In this document: piece by piece, positions 20,603-29,259 of the stretch
Layout: each line of letters opens with the position of its first letter
How positions within the stretch are numbered: the stretch's first letter is position 1
Source: Micromonospora tarapacensis
Lineage (GTDB): Bacteria > Actinomycetota > Actinomycetes > Mycobacteriales > Micromonosporaceae
Direction: 5' to 3'
DNA length: 64,000 bases
NCBI RefSeq assembly: GCF_019697375.1
Contig: NZ_JAHCDI010000004.1
Span: 731,324-795,323 of the forward strand
Translations under genes and position numbers: made by a program
Notes under the pieces: generated by a model
Database searches by the model: none
What the model was told of the DNA's origin: nothing
Seen by the model: only the letters and a program-made list of their open reading frames with translations

Positions 20603-22945
20603 GTGGGCGCCGATCAGGAAAGGGTCGATTCCAGGATTTGGGGCAAGTCTAAGGGTCTTTCGACGCCGTACCCGCTGCTCTGGCATCTGATCGACACCGC
20701 TGCTGTGGCTGGTGTGCTGTGGGATCGTTACCTTGCTCCGAACCAGCGCAGGATCGTTGTCGAAGGGCTGGCCACCGATGCGGGCCACGCCAGGTCATTG
20801 GTCATGTTCTGGGCTGGGTTGCACGACGTGGGTAAGGCGACGCCGGGCTTCCAGCAGCAAAACGAGCGTGCGTTCGCTGGTCTGCGCCGTGATGGTTCGT
20901 ATGAGGGCTGTGTCGGTGACGGCTCGTTACGGCATGACACCGCTGGTCAGCTGGCCCTGCCGGATCTTCTTGGTGCTCTCGGGTATTCGCAGCTGGGGCG
21001 GCGGGTCAGCGGTCGCGTGGCGTATCGCGTGGCTCAGATCGTCGGTGGTCACCATGGGCGCTTCCAACAGACCAGTGGCCCGCACGGCGGTCGTCTCCAA
21101 CTGGGAGAGGGACGTTGGGGTGAGCAGCGGTCGGCTCTGGTGCGGGTGGTGCACGGTGCGGTGGGTTCGCCGCAGCCCCCTGCAGCGGTGGACGCGGCGG
21201 CCAGTGTCCTGATCACGGGGTTGGTGATCTTGGCGGACTGGTTGGCCAGTCAGGAGCACTTTCTGGTTCAACAGATGTCGCTGTCAGGGGTACCGACGTC
21301 TATGACGGTGGCGTCCGGCGCAGCGCGTCTCGCTGCCTTGGCCGGGCCAGCCGCGACTCTGCTCGACGAGGCTGGGCTGGGTGCGCCGTCGTATCGTGCC
21401 TTCGGCTTCGAGGACTTGTTTCCGCATCGTCCGAACGCTTTGCAGCTGTCGATCATCGATGAGTTGCTGCCGGTGGTGGAGGGTCCGGGGCTGCTGGTGG
21501 TGACGGCGGCGACGGGGGACGGTAAGACCGAGGCTGCGCTGGTGGCGGCTCGCCGGTTGGCCGAGGTGTGTGGGGCGAGCGGTTTCTTCTTCGCCTTGCC
21601 GACGATGGCGACCTCGGATGAGATGTATCGCCGGGTGCGGGACTTCGCCGTCAGGCTTGCCGATGGTCCGGCGGCGGTGACGTTGCTGCACAGTATGTCG
21701 TGGTTGAACGCCGAGTACGGAGCACGGGCGGTTGCCGAGGTTGGTGAGTCGGGTGCGGTGGTGTCCGACGATCCCGGACGCGATGTGGTGGCGCCGGAGT
21801 GGTTGCGCGGTCGTAAGCGCGGCCTGTTGGCTCCGATGGCGGTGGGCACCGTCGACCAGGCCCTGCTTGCCGTGTTGACCACCAAGCACAACGCGTTGCG
21901 TCTGCTCGGCTTGTCCGGCAAGGTGTTCATCCTCGATGAGGCGCACGCCTACGACGAGTACATGACCGCCCTGTTGAGGCGGTTGATGAGCTGGCTGGGG
22001 CGGTACGGATGCCCCGTCGTACTGCTGTCGGCGACGTTGCCGTCGTCGCAGGCGGCGGCTCTCATGCGGGCGTACGAAGAAGGTGCCGGCGCGGTGCTGG
22101 CGCGGATGTCCGTACCGTATCCGGGTTGGACGTTCGTGCCCGCCACGAAGGGTCATGCGGTCACGATCTCGCCAGCGGCCCGGGAGCGGGTCGCGGCCGG
22201 CCGGACGATGACCTTTCAGCTCGACGTACGCCCGGTCCGTCACCTCACGGGAGTGGTGACCGAACCGATTGATCGCCGTGCTGTTCTCAAGCAGGTGTTG
22301 GCGCCGGTGGCGCAGGGCGGTGGTTGTGCCGCCGTGGTCTGCAACACGGTCAACGACGCCCAGCAGACCTATCGCCTGATCCGTTCGTGGGCGCCCACCG
22401 GCGTCGACGTGTTGCTGCTGCATTCCCGCTTCCCGGCACGCCGGCGGGAGGAGATCACGAAGGGCATCACCGGCAGGCTGGGCAGGGACGGAGACCGGTC
22501 GGTTCCGGTGATTGTGGTCGCTACCCAGGTGATCGAGCAGTCGCTCGATCTGGATTTTGATCTGCTGGTGACCGACCTGGCGCCGATGGCTCAGCTGCTG
22601 CAGCGGGCGGGCCGGTGTCAGCGTCACCGCCGCAATCGACCGTTGTGGGCGGAGCAGCCGCGGGTGGTGGTGCTCGACCCGCGGGACCCGTCCGGTGACG
22701 AGCATGTCCGGCCCGTCGTCTGGGGTGACGTGTACGCACGGTATCTGCTGCGGGCCACGCACCTGCGCCTGGCGGGAATCGACAGCATCGCCGTCCCGCA
22801 GTCCGTGCAGGAGCACGTGGAGGCGGTGTACGTTCCCGCGACGATAGACGACCCGGTGCTCAGCGCGGAGTACGACGAGTACTGGGCCGGGACATCGGTT
22901 GATCGTGGCGTCGCCGAGCTGGGTGCCGTGCCCGATCCGGCCTAG
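20603..22945 (+). CDS. cas3: CRISPR-associated helicase/nuclease Cas3 (type I), ends at premature TAG
   Basis: This is the target-degrading nuclease-helicase of type I CRISPR. It has an HD nuclease domain (LLWHLIDTAAVAG, GLHDVGKATPGF, GGHHGRFQQ), then a superfamily 2 helicase: Walker A TAATGDGKTEA, DEAH box ILDEAHAYDEYM, motif III LLSATLPS, motif VI QRAGRCQRH. GTG 20603 is preferred because GGAGGG lies seven bases upstream; GTG 20582 is also open. The reading frame hits TAG at 22943-22945, yet the same frame continues with the Cas3 C-terminal domain, so this is a nonsense-split gene. Whether the truncated enzyme works is unknown. Confidence 0.93.
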   Translation: MGADQERVDSRIWGKSKGLSTPYPLLWHLIDTAAVAGVLWDRYLAPNQRRIVVEGLATDAGHARSLVMFWAGLHDVGKATPGFQQQNERAFAGLRRDGSYEGCVGDGSLRHDTAGQLALPDLLGALGYSQLGRRVSGRVAYRVAQIVGGHHGRFQQTSGPHGGRLQLGEGRWGEQRSALVRVVHGAVGSPQPPAAVDAAASVLITGLVILADWLASQEHFLVQQMSLSGVPTSMTVASGAARLAALAGPAATLLDEAGLGAPSYRAFGFEDLFPHRPNALQLSIIDELLPVVEGPGLLVVTAATGDGKTEAALVAARRLAEVCGASGFFFALPTMATSDEMYRRVRDFAVRLADGPAAVTLLHSMSWLNAEYGARAVAEVGESGAVVSDDPGRDVVAPEWLRGRKRGLLAPMAVGTVDQALLAVLTTKHNALRLLGLSGKVFILDEAHAYDEYMTALLRRLMSWLGRYGCPVVLLSATLPSSQAAALMRAYEEGAGAVLARMSVPYPGWTFVPATKGHAVTISPAARERVAAGRTMTFQLDVRPVRHLTGVVTEPIDRRAVLKQVLAPVAQGGGCAAVVCNTVNDAQQTYRLIRSWAPTGVDVLLLHSRFPARRREEITKGITGRLGRDGDRSVPVIVVATQVIEQSLDLDFDLLVTDLAPMAQLLQRAGRCQRHRRNRPLWAEQPRVVVLDPRDPSGDEHVRPVVWGDVYARYLLRATHLRLAGIDSIAVPQSVQEHVEAVYVPATIDDPVLSAEYDEYWAGTSVDRGVAELGAVPDPA

Positions 22946-23374
22946 GTGGCCGACCTGGGGGTGCTCAGTCACAACGACACCCCCGAGTGGAAAGCCTCCA
23001 CGCGCTTGGGCGCCGACTCCGACCGGCTGCTCTGCTGCTATCTCGACGGGGACGGCCAGCAGTGGCTCGATCCGGACCGGCGCATCCCGCTGCCGCAGCG
23101 TGGCTCCAGGCATGGCGGCCGGTTCAGCAACGACGACGTACGGGCGATCCTCCGGGAAACGATCCCCGTGCGGGCGGACCTGCTCAAGGGATACGAACCT
23201 GCCATGAGCCTGCCGGCGAGCTGGGGCGACAACGGCTGGCTTAAGGAGCTGCGGCCACTGTGGTTTCCGATCGAGGCGACCGGACCGATGCCAGCTGCCT
23301 GGGGCCGTCGTATGGCCCGCCTCGACCACGAACTCGGCCTCGAGGTTCTCTCGACCGAGGAAGCCAGGTCATAA
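22946..23374 (+). pseudogene. cas3: Cas3 C-terminal domain cut off by an in-frame TAG
   Basis: These codons lie in exactly the same frame as cas3 and encode the domain that normally ends actinobacterial Cas3 (TPEWKASTRLGADSDRLLCC, WLDPDRRIPLP, GWLKELRPLWFP). The only break is TAG, one transition from CAG. A GTG directly after the TAG could allow reinitiation as a separate 142-residue protein, or the TAG may be read through. The two parts together give about 925 residues, the usual Cas3 length. Confidence 0.8.
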
Positions 23375-23414
23375 AGGCTGATGGTGAAGACCCCGCACAT
23401 CCGATGGATCGCTA

Positions 23415-24310
23415 AGACCGCATCTCATTTGGGGTTGTTGCTGTTCAACAGGTTGAGCCGGTTGGCTCGCCGGTAACAGATCAGAGCGCAGGCCAGGCGC
23501 AGGAATCCGGTGTCGTGGGAGGCCTTGCGTTCGTAGCGGCGGGCTAGCCGACGGAACCGGGTGACCCGCTCCAGGCAGCGTTCAACAACGTAGCGATGCC
23601 GGCCGAGGCGTGTCGATGACTCGACGTCCTTACGTGCGATCCGGGCGGTGATACCGCGCCGGGCCGGGATCTTGCGGCAGGAAAGGTAGTCGTACCCCTT
23701 GTCACCATGCAGTTTCCCGGGACGTTTGCGGGGCCGACCGACCGGCTGACACACCGGCCGGACACCATCGATGACATCTGCCAGAACGATGTGATCGTTG
23801 ACGTTGGCCGCGGACACCTCCACGGTCAGCGGCAACCCGCCACGGTCACTCATGGCGTGGATCTTGGAGCCGGGCTTGCCCCGGTCTACCGGGCTCGGCC
23901 CGGTCAGATTCCCCCTTTGACCGCCCGCACATGCATCGCGTCCACACTCGCCCGGCACCAGTCGATCTGCCCGGCCGCGCCCAGCACGTCCAACATCGCT
24001 TGGTGCAACGCCTCCATCACTCCCACGACCACCCACTCGGTGAACCGGCGATGCGCCGTCGCCCGGGATATCGGAAACGACTCTGGTAGCCCGTCCCATG
24101 CACAACCGGTCCCCAGGACGTACACGATCGCCGCGAGAGCGACCCGATCGTCGACACGCCGCCCACCACCGCCCTGATGCCGTTTCGGATGCTCCGGCAA
24201 CAGCGGCTCCGCGAGACGCCACAACGACTCCGGGCAGTACTTCTCAACGTCACTCACACCCGTACAACGGATGATGTTGCATCACAACACGCCCAAATGA
24301 GATGCGGTCT
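23415..24310 (-). mobile_element. IS5-family insertion sequence, complete, 896 bp
   Basis: Perfect terminal inverted repeats (AGACCGCATCTCATTTGGG at the left, its complement at the right) and flanking TA duplications (23413-23414 and 24311-24312) define the ends. It inserted about 40 bp after the cas3 end, where Cascade genes would normally follow. The intact ends suggest recent insertion. Confidence 0.88.
23425..24257 (-). CDS. IS5-family transposase, two frames joined by -1 frameshift
   Basis: The upstream frame (24257 to 23904) carries the N-terminal DUF4096-like domain (LLPEHPKRHQGGGGRR, VLGTGCAWDGLPESF). The downstream frame (to 23425) carries the DDE part (RGKPGSKIHAMSDRGGLP, GDKGYDYLSCR, RHRYVVERCLERVTRFRRL). 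They overlap at AAAGGGGG near 23912-23919, where a -1 slip makes the fused product. This is the usual programmed frameshift of the group, so the gene is probably functional. Confidence 0.85.
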
Positions 24311-24354
24311 TAGCTGCGTGCATCACTTCGAGCTGTGGAAGAAGACCGGCTGAG

Positions 24355-24606
24355 TCAGTCGGCCGCCAGTCGTGCCGCGACGAACCGCTCGATCGTGTTT
24401 ACCGAGCGAAAGTCGGCCAGATCGAGAGCGTCCTCGGCCAGTGGGACGGACCATCGGTCACCCAGCCAGGCCACCACGACGTAGACGCCCAGGCTGTCCA
24501 GGATTCCGGTTGCCACCAGGTCTTCGTCGAAGGAGAGTTCGGTGGCCGGCACGCCGGGCAAGAACTCGGCCAGCAGGAAGGCGCGGATCTCGTCGTGTCG
24601 GCTCAC
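24355..24606 (-). CDS. Acyl/peptidyl carrier protein
   Basis: This 83-residue protein has the carrier fold: FDEDLVATGILDSLGVYVVV, in which Ser of DSL is the phosphopantetheine site (about residue 38), then helix 3 and FRSVNTIERFVAARLA. It would hold an activated acid as a thioester. Its GTG start overlaps the stop of the adenylation gene (GTGA), a strong sign the two work together. No condensation, ketosynthase or thioesterase domain is nearby. Confidence 0.85.
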   Translation of the reverse strand: MSRHDEIRAFLLAEFLPGVPATELSFDEDLVATGILDSLGVYVVVAWLGDRWSVPLAEDALDLADFRSVNTIERFVAARLAAD

Positions 24607-25782
24607 GGCGTCGCTCCGAGATGGACGCTGGCGGTGGCGATCCGGTCCGGCTTGCCGCTGCCGGTGCGTGGCAGAGGTGTAGTGACCAGGTGGAACCTGC
24701 TCGGGACCGAGGTACGGGCGAGCTGGCCAGCGCAGTGCCGCCGCAGCGCCATCTCACCGGCCCGGGTGCCGTCGGCGATGCGTACCACGGCGTGCAGGCG
24801 CTTGCCCGCCACCGGGTCGTCGAGGGCGACGACCACCGCCTCGGCTACCCCCGGACACTCCAGCAGGACCCGCTCCACCGCCTGCAGGTTCACCTGGACG
24901 CCCCGCACCTTGACGTGGAAGTCGATCCGGCCCTGCAGATGCAGCGCGCCGTCGGCGCAGCGCCGGACCACGTCGCCGGTGCGGAAGAACGGCTCGTGGG
25001 GAACGCCGGCCAACGGGACCGCGAACCGCTCGGAGGTACGCGCGGCGTCCAGGTAGCCGCTGGTCTGGAAGGGGGTACGCACCCACAGCTCACCGGATCC
25101 AGGGCCGTCGACGGGCCTTCCGTCGTCGTCGGCCAGCAGCCATTCGACGCCGGGCACCGGTTCGCCCAGTGGCACCGGATCCGGTGCCGGCCGGCCGGGA
25201 GGTATCTGGTACACGAAGGCATCGTTGATCTCGGTACAGCCGTACACGCTGCTGATCGCGGCCTCCGGCAGGAGACGGGGCAGTTCGGCGAGGAGCCGGG
25301 CCGGTGCCGCATCGCCGCTGTAGAGCGTGTGCCGCACCGACGGCAGCGGCGACCGCGGCCCGGCGGCGACGAGGAGCTGGTAGAACATCGGCACGGCCTG
25401 GACTATCTCGGGCCGTTCCCGGGCGAGCAGGTTAAGCAGCCGCCTTCCGTCGGTGGCGTCGTTCCGGGCGACGGGCACGACACAGCCGCCGCGGTGCAGC
25501 GTCGTCCATACGTCGAGCAGGCTGAGGTCGAAGTTGAGCGGCGCGTAGCTGAGCACCCGGGTGCCGGGCCCGATCCCGAAGCGTCCACCCGCCCATTCGG
25601 CGAACCGGTGGATCGCACGGCCGGAGACCGGCACCACCTTCGGTACGCCCGCGGACCCCGAGGTCGTCAGCAGGAAGGGGGTACACAACCGTGACGCCGG
25701 CCCGTACCGGCGGAGCGGAGAACTGCATCCGGTTGACCGGTTGCTGGGTCAGAATTAGGGACTGAACGGGGTTCGGATCCAT
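24603..25782 (-). CDS. Adenylation (AMP-binding) enzyme lacking the usual N-terminal subdomain
   Basis: The protein begins almost at core motif A3 (LLTTSGSAGVPKVV). It then has FDLSLLDVWTTLHRGG, SVYGCTEINDAFVY, GELWVRTPFQTSGYLD, FFRTGDVVRRCADG, LQGRIDFHVKVRGVQVNLQ and the terminal Lys motif PRTGSGKPDR. Such enzymes activate an acid as acyl-AMP and load it onto a carrier. About 140 residues normally preceding A3 are absent. An ATG at 25782 with AGG five bases upstream is in another frame; removing one C from the run at 25677-25681 gives VVYPFLLTTSGSAG. Otherwise translation would start at TTG 25688. The next gene upstream ends only 17 bp away. Confidence 0.78.
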
Positions 25783-25799
25783 CGGTGCCTACTCCAGAG

Positions 25800-27956
25800 T
25801 CAGATGAGGGCGGCAAGCACGGCCTGGGCGGTCTGCGGCGCCTGAGCGCTGCCCGGTTTCGACATCCAGCCGCGGACCATGTGCCGGACGAGCTTCTCGG
25901 TGCGCTCGCTGCCGGCGCAGACGCGCGCCAGCATCAGTGCCAACGCCTGGCGCGCCTGCTCATCCGGCTCGACGCGTTCGGCCCAGGAGCCCGCGATGTC
26001 CTGCGCGAAGCGGTGAAACATTGCGCCGTTCAGGGTGAAGTTCCACGCTGCTGCCACGGCGTGCGAGAGCCCGCGGTCGGTACGGGCGAGTTGCAATAAC
26101 AGCGGCCAGCGAACGTGCCCAGTATCCGCCGCCCCGACCAGGTCGGCCGCCAGGGTGAGAAAGGCGATCTCACCGGTGGCGCTCTGCCCCTGATGCTGGC
26201 TGCGCATCCATTGCACCGACAGGTCGGTGGCGGGAAACGCATGGCGATGGTCGGCCTCGGTCAGCTCGGCGAGGCTGTAGCTGATCGCGAAGGCGACATC
26301 CGCGTACTCGGTGCGCGACAGCCGGTCGAGCTCCCGGAACGCCCGGTCCGGCATGGCGGATCCGAGCGCCGACCCGTATACTCGCGCAGCGGTCGCATTC
26401 AGCTGCCACGAATCGCTCGTGATCCACTCGCCGACCAGGGTCAAAGCCTGCTGCTGCAGCTTCCGGGAGCGGCCGGCGGTGCGCAGCGCGAAGGCGGCCA
26501 TCTCCCGTTTGTTGTCCTTGGAGTCGTTCGCCCACGGGCGCAGCACGATCTTGCTGATGTAGTCGAACGCGGTGGTGGAGATCAGCCCGATCGCGGCGGC
26601 CGCCCGCACCCGCACCGCGTCGACCGGATGGTTGGCCAGGTCGCCCAGCCAGCCGAGCAGATCTCTGCGCAGGCCGTCGTACTCACGCCACACCAGCTCG
26701 ATGACGGCCCGCGGGTACGCCGGATCGAGGTACCGGATGATCTCGGCGGGTACCCTTCCGAATCTGGTGGTGATCTCGGAGCGCACCACCTCGGCCCGGA
26801 TCTGACGGACACGATGGGTACGCCCGGTGGCGAACGGGTCGACCGCGGCTGCCGCCGGCGCAGGTGTCGAAGCAGTCGGGCGGGTGAGCCGCCGTTCCAA
26901 TGACTCGGCCGGTTCCACCACGCTCTGGTAAGGCAGCCCGTCGAGCAGCGCGACCGCGATCGCCAGGTACTTCAGCGACGGTGTGGCCAGCCCGTTGAAC
27001 CAGCTCTCCACCTCACCGGTCACTGACGACTTCATCCGGGACCGGAGCAGACCCAGCTCCAGCTGTCCGCGGGCCATCAACTCCTCGACGTACACCGCGA
27101 ATTGGGCGGCCCGGTCGCGGGCGGAGTCGGAGGTGACGGCGTCGTCGAAAACGGCGCAGAAATCCGGCTGGCTCAGCAGATTGTCCGCGCGGGTGTCGCC
27201 GAGCCGATACCTCAGGTGGCTTTCCATGATCGAGCGGTGGCTCGGCGGTTGTTCAATCGTGATCACGAAGCTCTGCAGGCCGGGATCGGAGAGAGTCAGG
27301 TCGGCGGCCATTGTGATAACCAGCTTCGCGCCGAGCGCTCCGAGCTTGGCGTCGAGATCGTTCAGGACCAGGGTAGTGAGCGTGTGCGCCCTAGTGTCGT
27401 CGATCTCCTCGATCAGGTAGCCGCCGGCCTTGGTGATCGTCGTAGCCACGTCGCCGATCGGCACGTCCGGCGCGAAGCCGAAGATCTCGGTCTGGTGATT
27501 GTCGAGCAGGAGCCGCTGGGCGGTGGCGCTGCGGCCGGCGCCACGCGCCGCCTGCAGGATCACCACGTTGCGGGTCCGGCTGCGACCGAGCAATGCCGCG
27601 TACGCGGCATCGGCCACAAAGGCCTCGCGTAACAGCCGAGCCTGCGCGGGGTCAATGCTGTAGAGAACGGTGGATCGACCGCCCGGCGACGTGACGTGGT
27701 AGACGTACTGGTTGCCGGACACGCTATTTACCGATGCAGCGCTGCCGAAGAACGTCCCGCCGGAGGCGAACACAACCTCGGCCTCGCGGCGCAAGTTGTT
27801 GGTCTCAGCGGCCTGACCGGGCTGTTGCGCGTTGGCCGCGACGTCGGTGCCGGCCTGCCTGACCCCGCGCGGCTTCGTGGCCGGAGCAGGTGACGACGGA
27901 CCTTGGGTGGGGACGGTGGATGGAACGGGCGGTGCGCCGACCGGGTCGGTGCTCAC
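25800..27956 (-). CDS. Degenerate P-loop NTPase with helical-repeat C-terminus (TIR partner)
   Basis: I do not recognise this 718-residue protein as a named family. Residues 1-60 are a disordered Pro/Ala/Thr tail. Next comes a Gly/Val-rich beta stretch (GGTFFGSAASVNSVSGNQYVY), then a P-loop-like motif with Arg for Lys (ARGAGRSATAQRLL, about residue 134) and a possible Walker B (LVLNDLD). The second half is Ala-rich and helical, resembling HEAT repeats (HPVDAVRVRAAAAIGLIS; KREMAAFALRTAGRSRKL). The start overlaps the TIR gene's stop (GTGA), so it is almost surely that protein's functional partner. It may be a STAND-like sensor. Confidence 0.75.
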   Translation of the reverse strand: MSTDPVGAPPVPSTVPTQGPSSPAPATKPRGVRQAGTDVAANAQQPGQAAETNNLRREAEVVFASGGTFFGSAASVNSVSGNQYVYHVTSPGGRSTVLYSIDPAQARLLREAFVADAAYAALLGRSRTRNVVILQAARGAGRSATAQRLLLDNHQTEIFGFAPDVPIGDVATTITKAGGYLIEEIDDTRAHTLTTLVLNDLDAKLGALGAKLVITMAADLTLSDPGLQSFVITIEQPPSHRSIMESHLRYRLGDTRADNLLSQPDFCAVFDDAVTSDSARDRAAQFAVYVEELMARGQLELGLLRSRMKSSVTGEVESWFNGLATPSLKYLAIAVALLDGLPYQSVVEPAESLERRLTRPTASTPAPAAAAVDPFATGRTHRVRQIRAEVVRSEITTRFGRVPAEIIRYLDPAYPRAVIELVWREYDGLRRDLLGWLGDLANHPVDAVRVRAAAAIGLISTTAFDYISKIVLRPWANDSKDNKREMAAFALRTAGRSRKLQQQALTLVGEWITSDSWQLNATAARVYGSALGSAMPDRAFRELDRLSRTEYADVAFAISYSLAELTEADHRHAFPATDLSVQWMRSQHQGQSATGEIAFLTLAADLVGAADTGHVRWPLLLQLARTDRGLSHAVAAAWNFTLNGAMFHRFAQDIAGSWAERVEPDEQARQALALMLARVCAGSERTEKLVRHMVRGWMSKPGSAQAPQTAQAVLAALI

Positions 27957-28585
27957 GGCATACCGCCGTAGACGTTCTTGTCCCCGCTCACGACGTCGGC
28001 ATTTCCGTGCAGGTCCTTGATGTAGGTGCCGCCGCGCTCGAAATAGACGCCGTCCGACCCGAAGTTGCCCCGCGTCGCCGACGGTGCAGCCTGGTCATGC
28101 GCCCCTACCGTCGTGCCCTTGATCGGGCAAACCCATTTCGACAGCTCGTTGACGATCGCGGGCAGGTCGATCTCGGACTCGCGCTGCCGCAGGTGCATGG
28201 CTTGCCGGTTGGTCAGGCCGCGCACCGTCACCGGCAGGTCGTCCACCCGGGGAAGCTTCGCACCGTCGAGCAGCACCGGGATGACCCGGATCCCGGCGAG
28301 CAGTGCGGCTTCGATCTCCCGGCGCACGTAGTCGTCAGGGTGGTCGATCCGCCGTCGCGAGCTCGCGTCCGTCAGTGCCAACCAGCGCTTGCCGATCAAC
28401 ACAAGCAGCACCCTGCTGCCCATGAGCGCCGACCAGAGTCTTGGCGGGAAGTCGGTGCCCGCTTCGATCGACCGGCTGTCCTTGAATACGTTCTCGTCGC
28501 CGAAGACGGTACGCAGATGGTTGTCGAGAAGAGGAGCCGCATAACTGTCGTCGTCCGACCGGTAATTGATGAAAATTTCGGACAA
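27953..28585 (-). CDS. TIR-domain protein
   Basis: Residues 3-140 form a bacterial TIR domain: SEIFINYRSDDDSYAAPLLD, DENVFKDSRSIEAGTDFP, SRVLLVLIGKRWL, YVRREIEAALLAGIRVIPVL. Bacterial TIRs commonly cleave NAD+ or make signalling nucleotides in phage defence. The last 45 residues (GVYFERGGTYIKDLHGNADV) resemble the Gly-rich strand pattern in the partner protein. I start at TTG 28585, preceded by GGAGG; the frame is open to 28936 but those codons are unlike the domain. It is coupled to the downstream NTPase gene by GTGA. Confidence 0.88.
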   Translation of the reverse strand: MSEIFINYRSDDDSYAAPLLDNHLRTVFGDENVFKDSRSIEAGTDFPPRLWSALMGSRVLLVLIGKRWLALTDASSRRRIDHPDDYVRREIEAALLAGIRVIPVLLDGAKLPRVDDLPVTVRGLTNRQAMHLRQRESEIDLPAIVNELSKWVCPIKGTTVGAHDQAAPSATRGNFGSDGVYFERGGTYIKDLHGNADVVSGDKNVYGGMP

Positions 28586-28818
28586 GGAAAGCCGCCTCCG
28601 GTAGTATGGAACAGAGCACAACCATGTCACCGGATCAGACAGTGGGCAATCCGTTGCCTGGTGCCAGTAGTTGCCGCTTCGGGCAAGGCGGCAACCCGAC
28701 CCGTGCCGAAGTCGTGATTCTCGGATGATCGGGGTGCGAAGAATGGCCGGACGGCCACCGGCTGTCATCGCGCGGATCAGGCGTAGGGGGCTGGACCGGC
28801 GTGGTAAGGAGGTTCCGG

Positions 28819-29208
28819 TTACTTGTACAGCAGATAAAGGCCCACGCCGAAAGCCACCAGAAGGGACATGCCATAGAGGATCACCAGGACCGGGCTGCGC
28901 AACCCCCGGATAATCTGGCCCGGCGTGGGACGACACACGGTCAGGCTCCAGCCGTCCTGATCGTTACTGGCCGAACGTAGGTAGAGGTCCCTGTATTTGC
29001 GCTCGAGGACCAGGTAGTAGGCATCGAGGATCGCAAACGCGACAATGACGTAGAGCGCCAGACCGATAATGATGGGGGTGGCTGCGGTTGCGCCATAGCC
29101 GAGCAGAGCGGCGGTCGGGGTCACGCACCACCCCTTGATGGTGGTGGACTGAGCGGCCAGCCGGGACACTACCGCTTGGATCATCTGCAGGTGAGCCTCG
29201 CGTGCCAT
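28819..29208 (-). CDS. Small membrane protein next to the TIR gene
   Basis: This 129-residue protein opens with an amphipathic helix (LQMIQAVVSRLAAQS), then TIKGWCVTPTAALLG, a hydrophobic pair (AATPIIIGLALYVIVAFAI) ending in LDAYYLVLERKYRDLY, and a C-terminal TM helix (VLVILYGMSLLVAFGVGLYL). I recall small membrane proteins with the pattern KGWSVTL...LDGYYL-x-x-ER encoded beside TIR genes in many bacteria, but could not check. It is first in the minus-strand run and 233 bp from the TIR gene. It is possibly a membrane effector or anchor. Confidence 0.75.
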   Translation of the reverse strand: MAREAHLQMIQAVVSRLAAQSTTIKGWCVTPTAALLGYGATAATPIIIGLALYVIVAFAILDAYYLVLERKYRDLYLRSASNDQDGWSLTVCRPTPGQIIRGLRSPVLVILYGMSLLVAFGVGLYLLYK

Positions 29209-29259
29209 GATTGCATGGTGTCAGGAGCGCACGACAGTGGATAGACAGTAAGGTATGCC

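Noticed and set aside
18339..20690. Several long ORFs on both strands (up to about 710 codons) with repeating RTWGC, PPHARGGAP or PTCVGRT patterns
   Set aside because: They are translations of the CRISPR repeats; the 61-bp period cycles through frames and no real protein signal is present.
21284..23329. A minus-strand ORF of about 680 codons opposite cas3
   Set aside because: The composition is Arg/His/Gln-rich and motif-free, while the plus strand carries complete HD and helicase motifs.
22946..23374. Considered as a separate cas gene following cas3
   Set aside because: It is in the same frame as cas3 with no gap and matches the Cas3 C-terminal domain.
23375..25800. Looked for cas8e/Cascade genes after cas3
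   Set aside because: Only the IS5 element, a carrier protein and an adenylation enzyme are present; none has Cas motifs.
28586..28936. Longer TIR protein starting at 28936
   Set aside because: The extra 117 codons are Arg/Pro-rich and unlike a TIR N-terminus; a ribosome site precedes TTG 28585.
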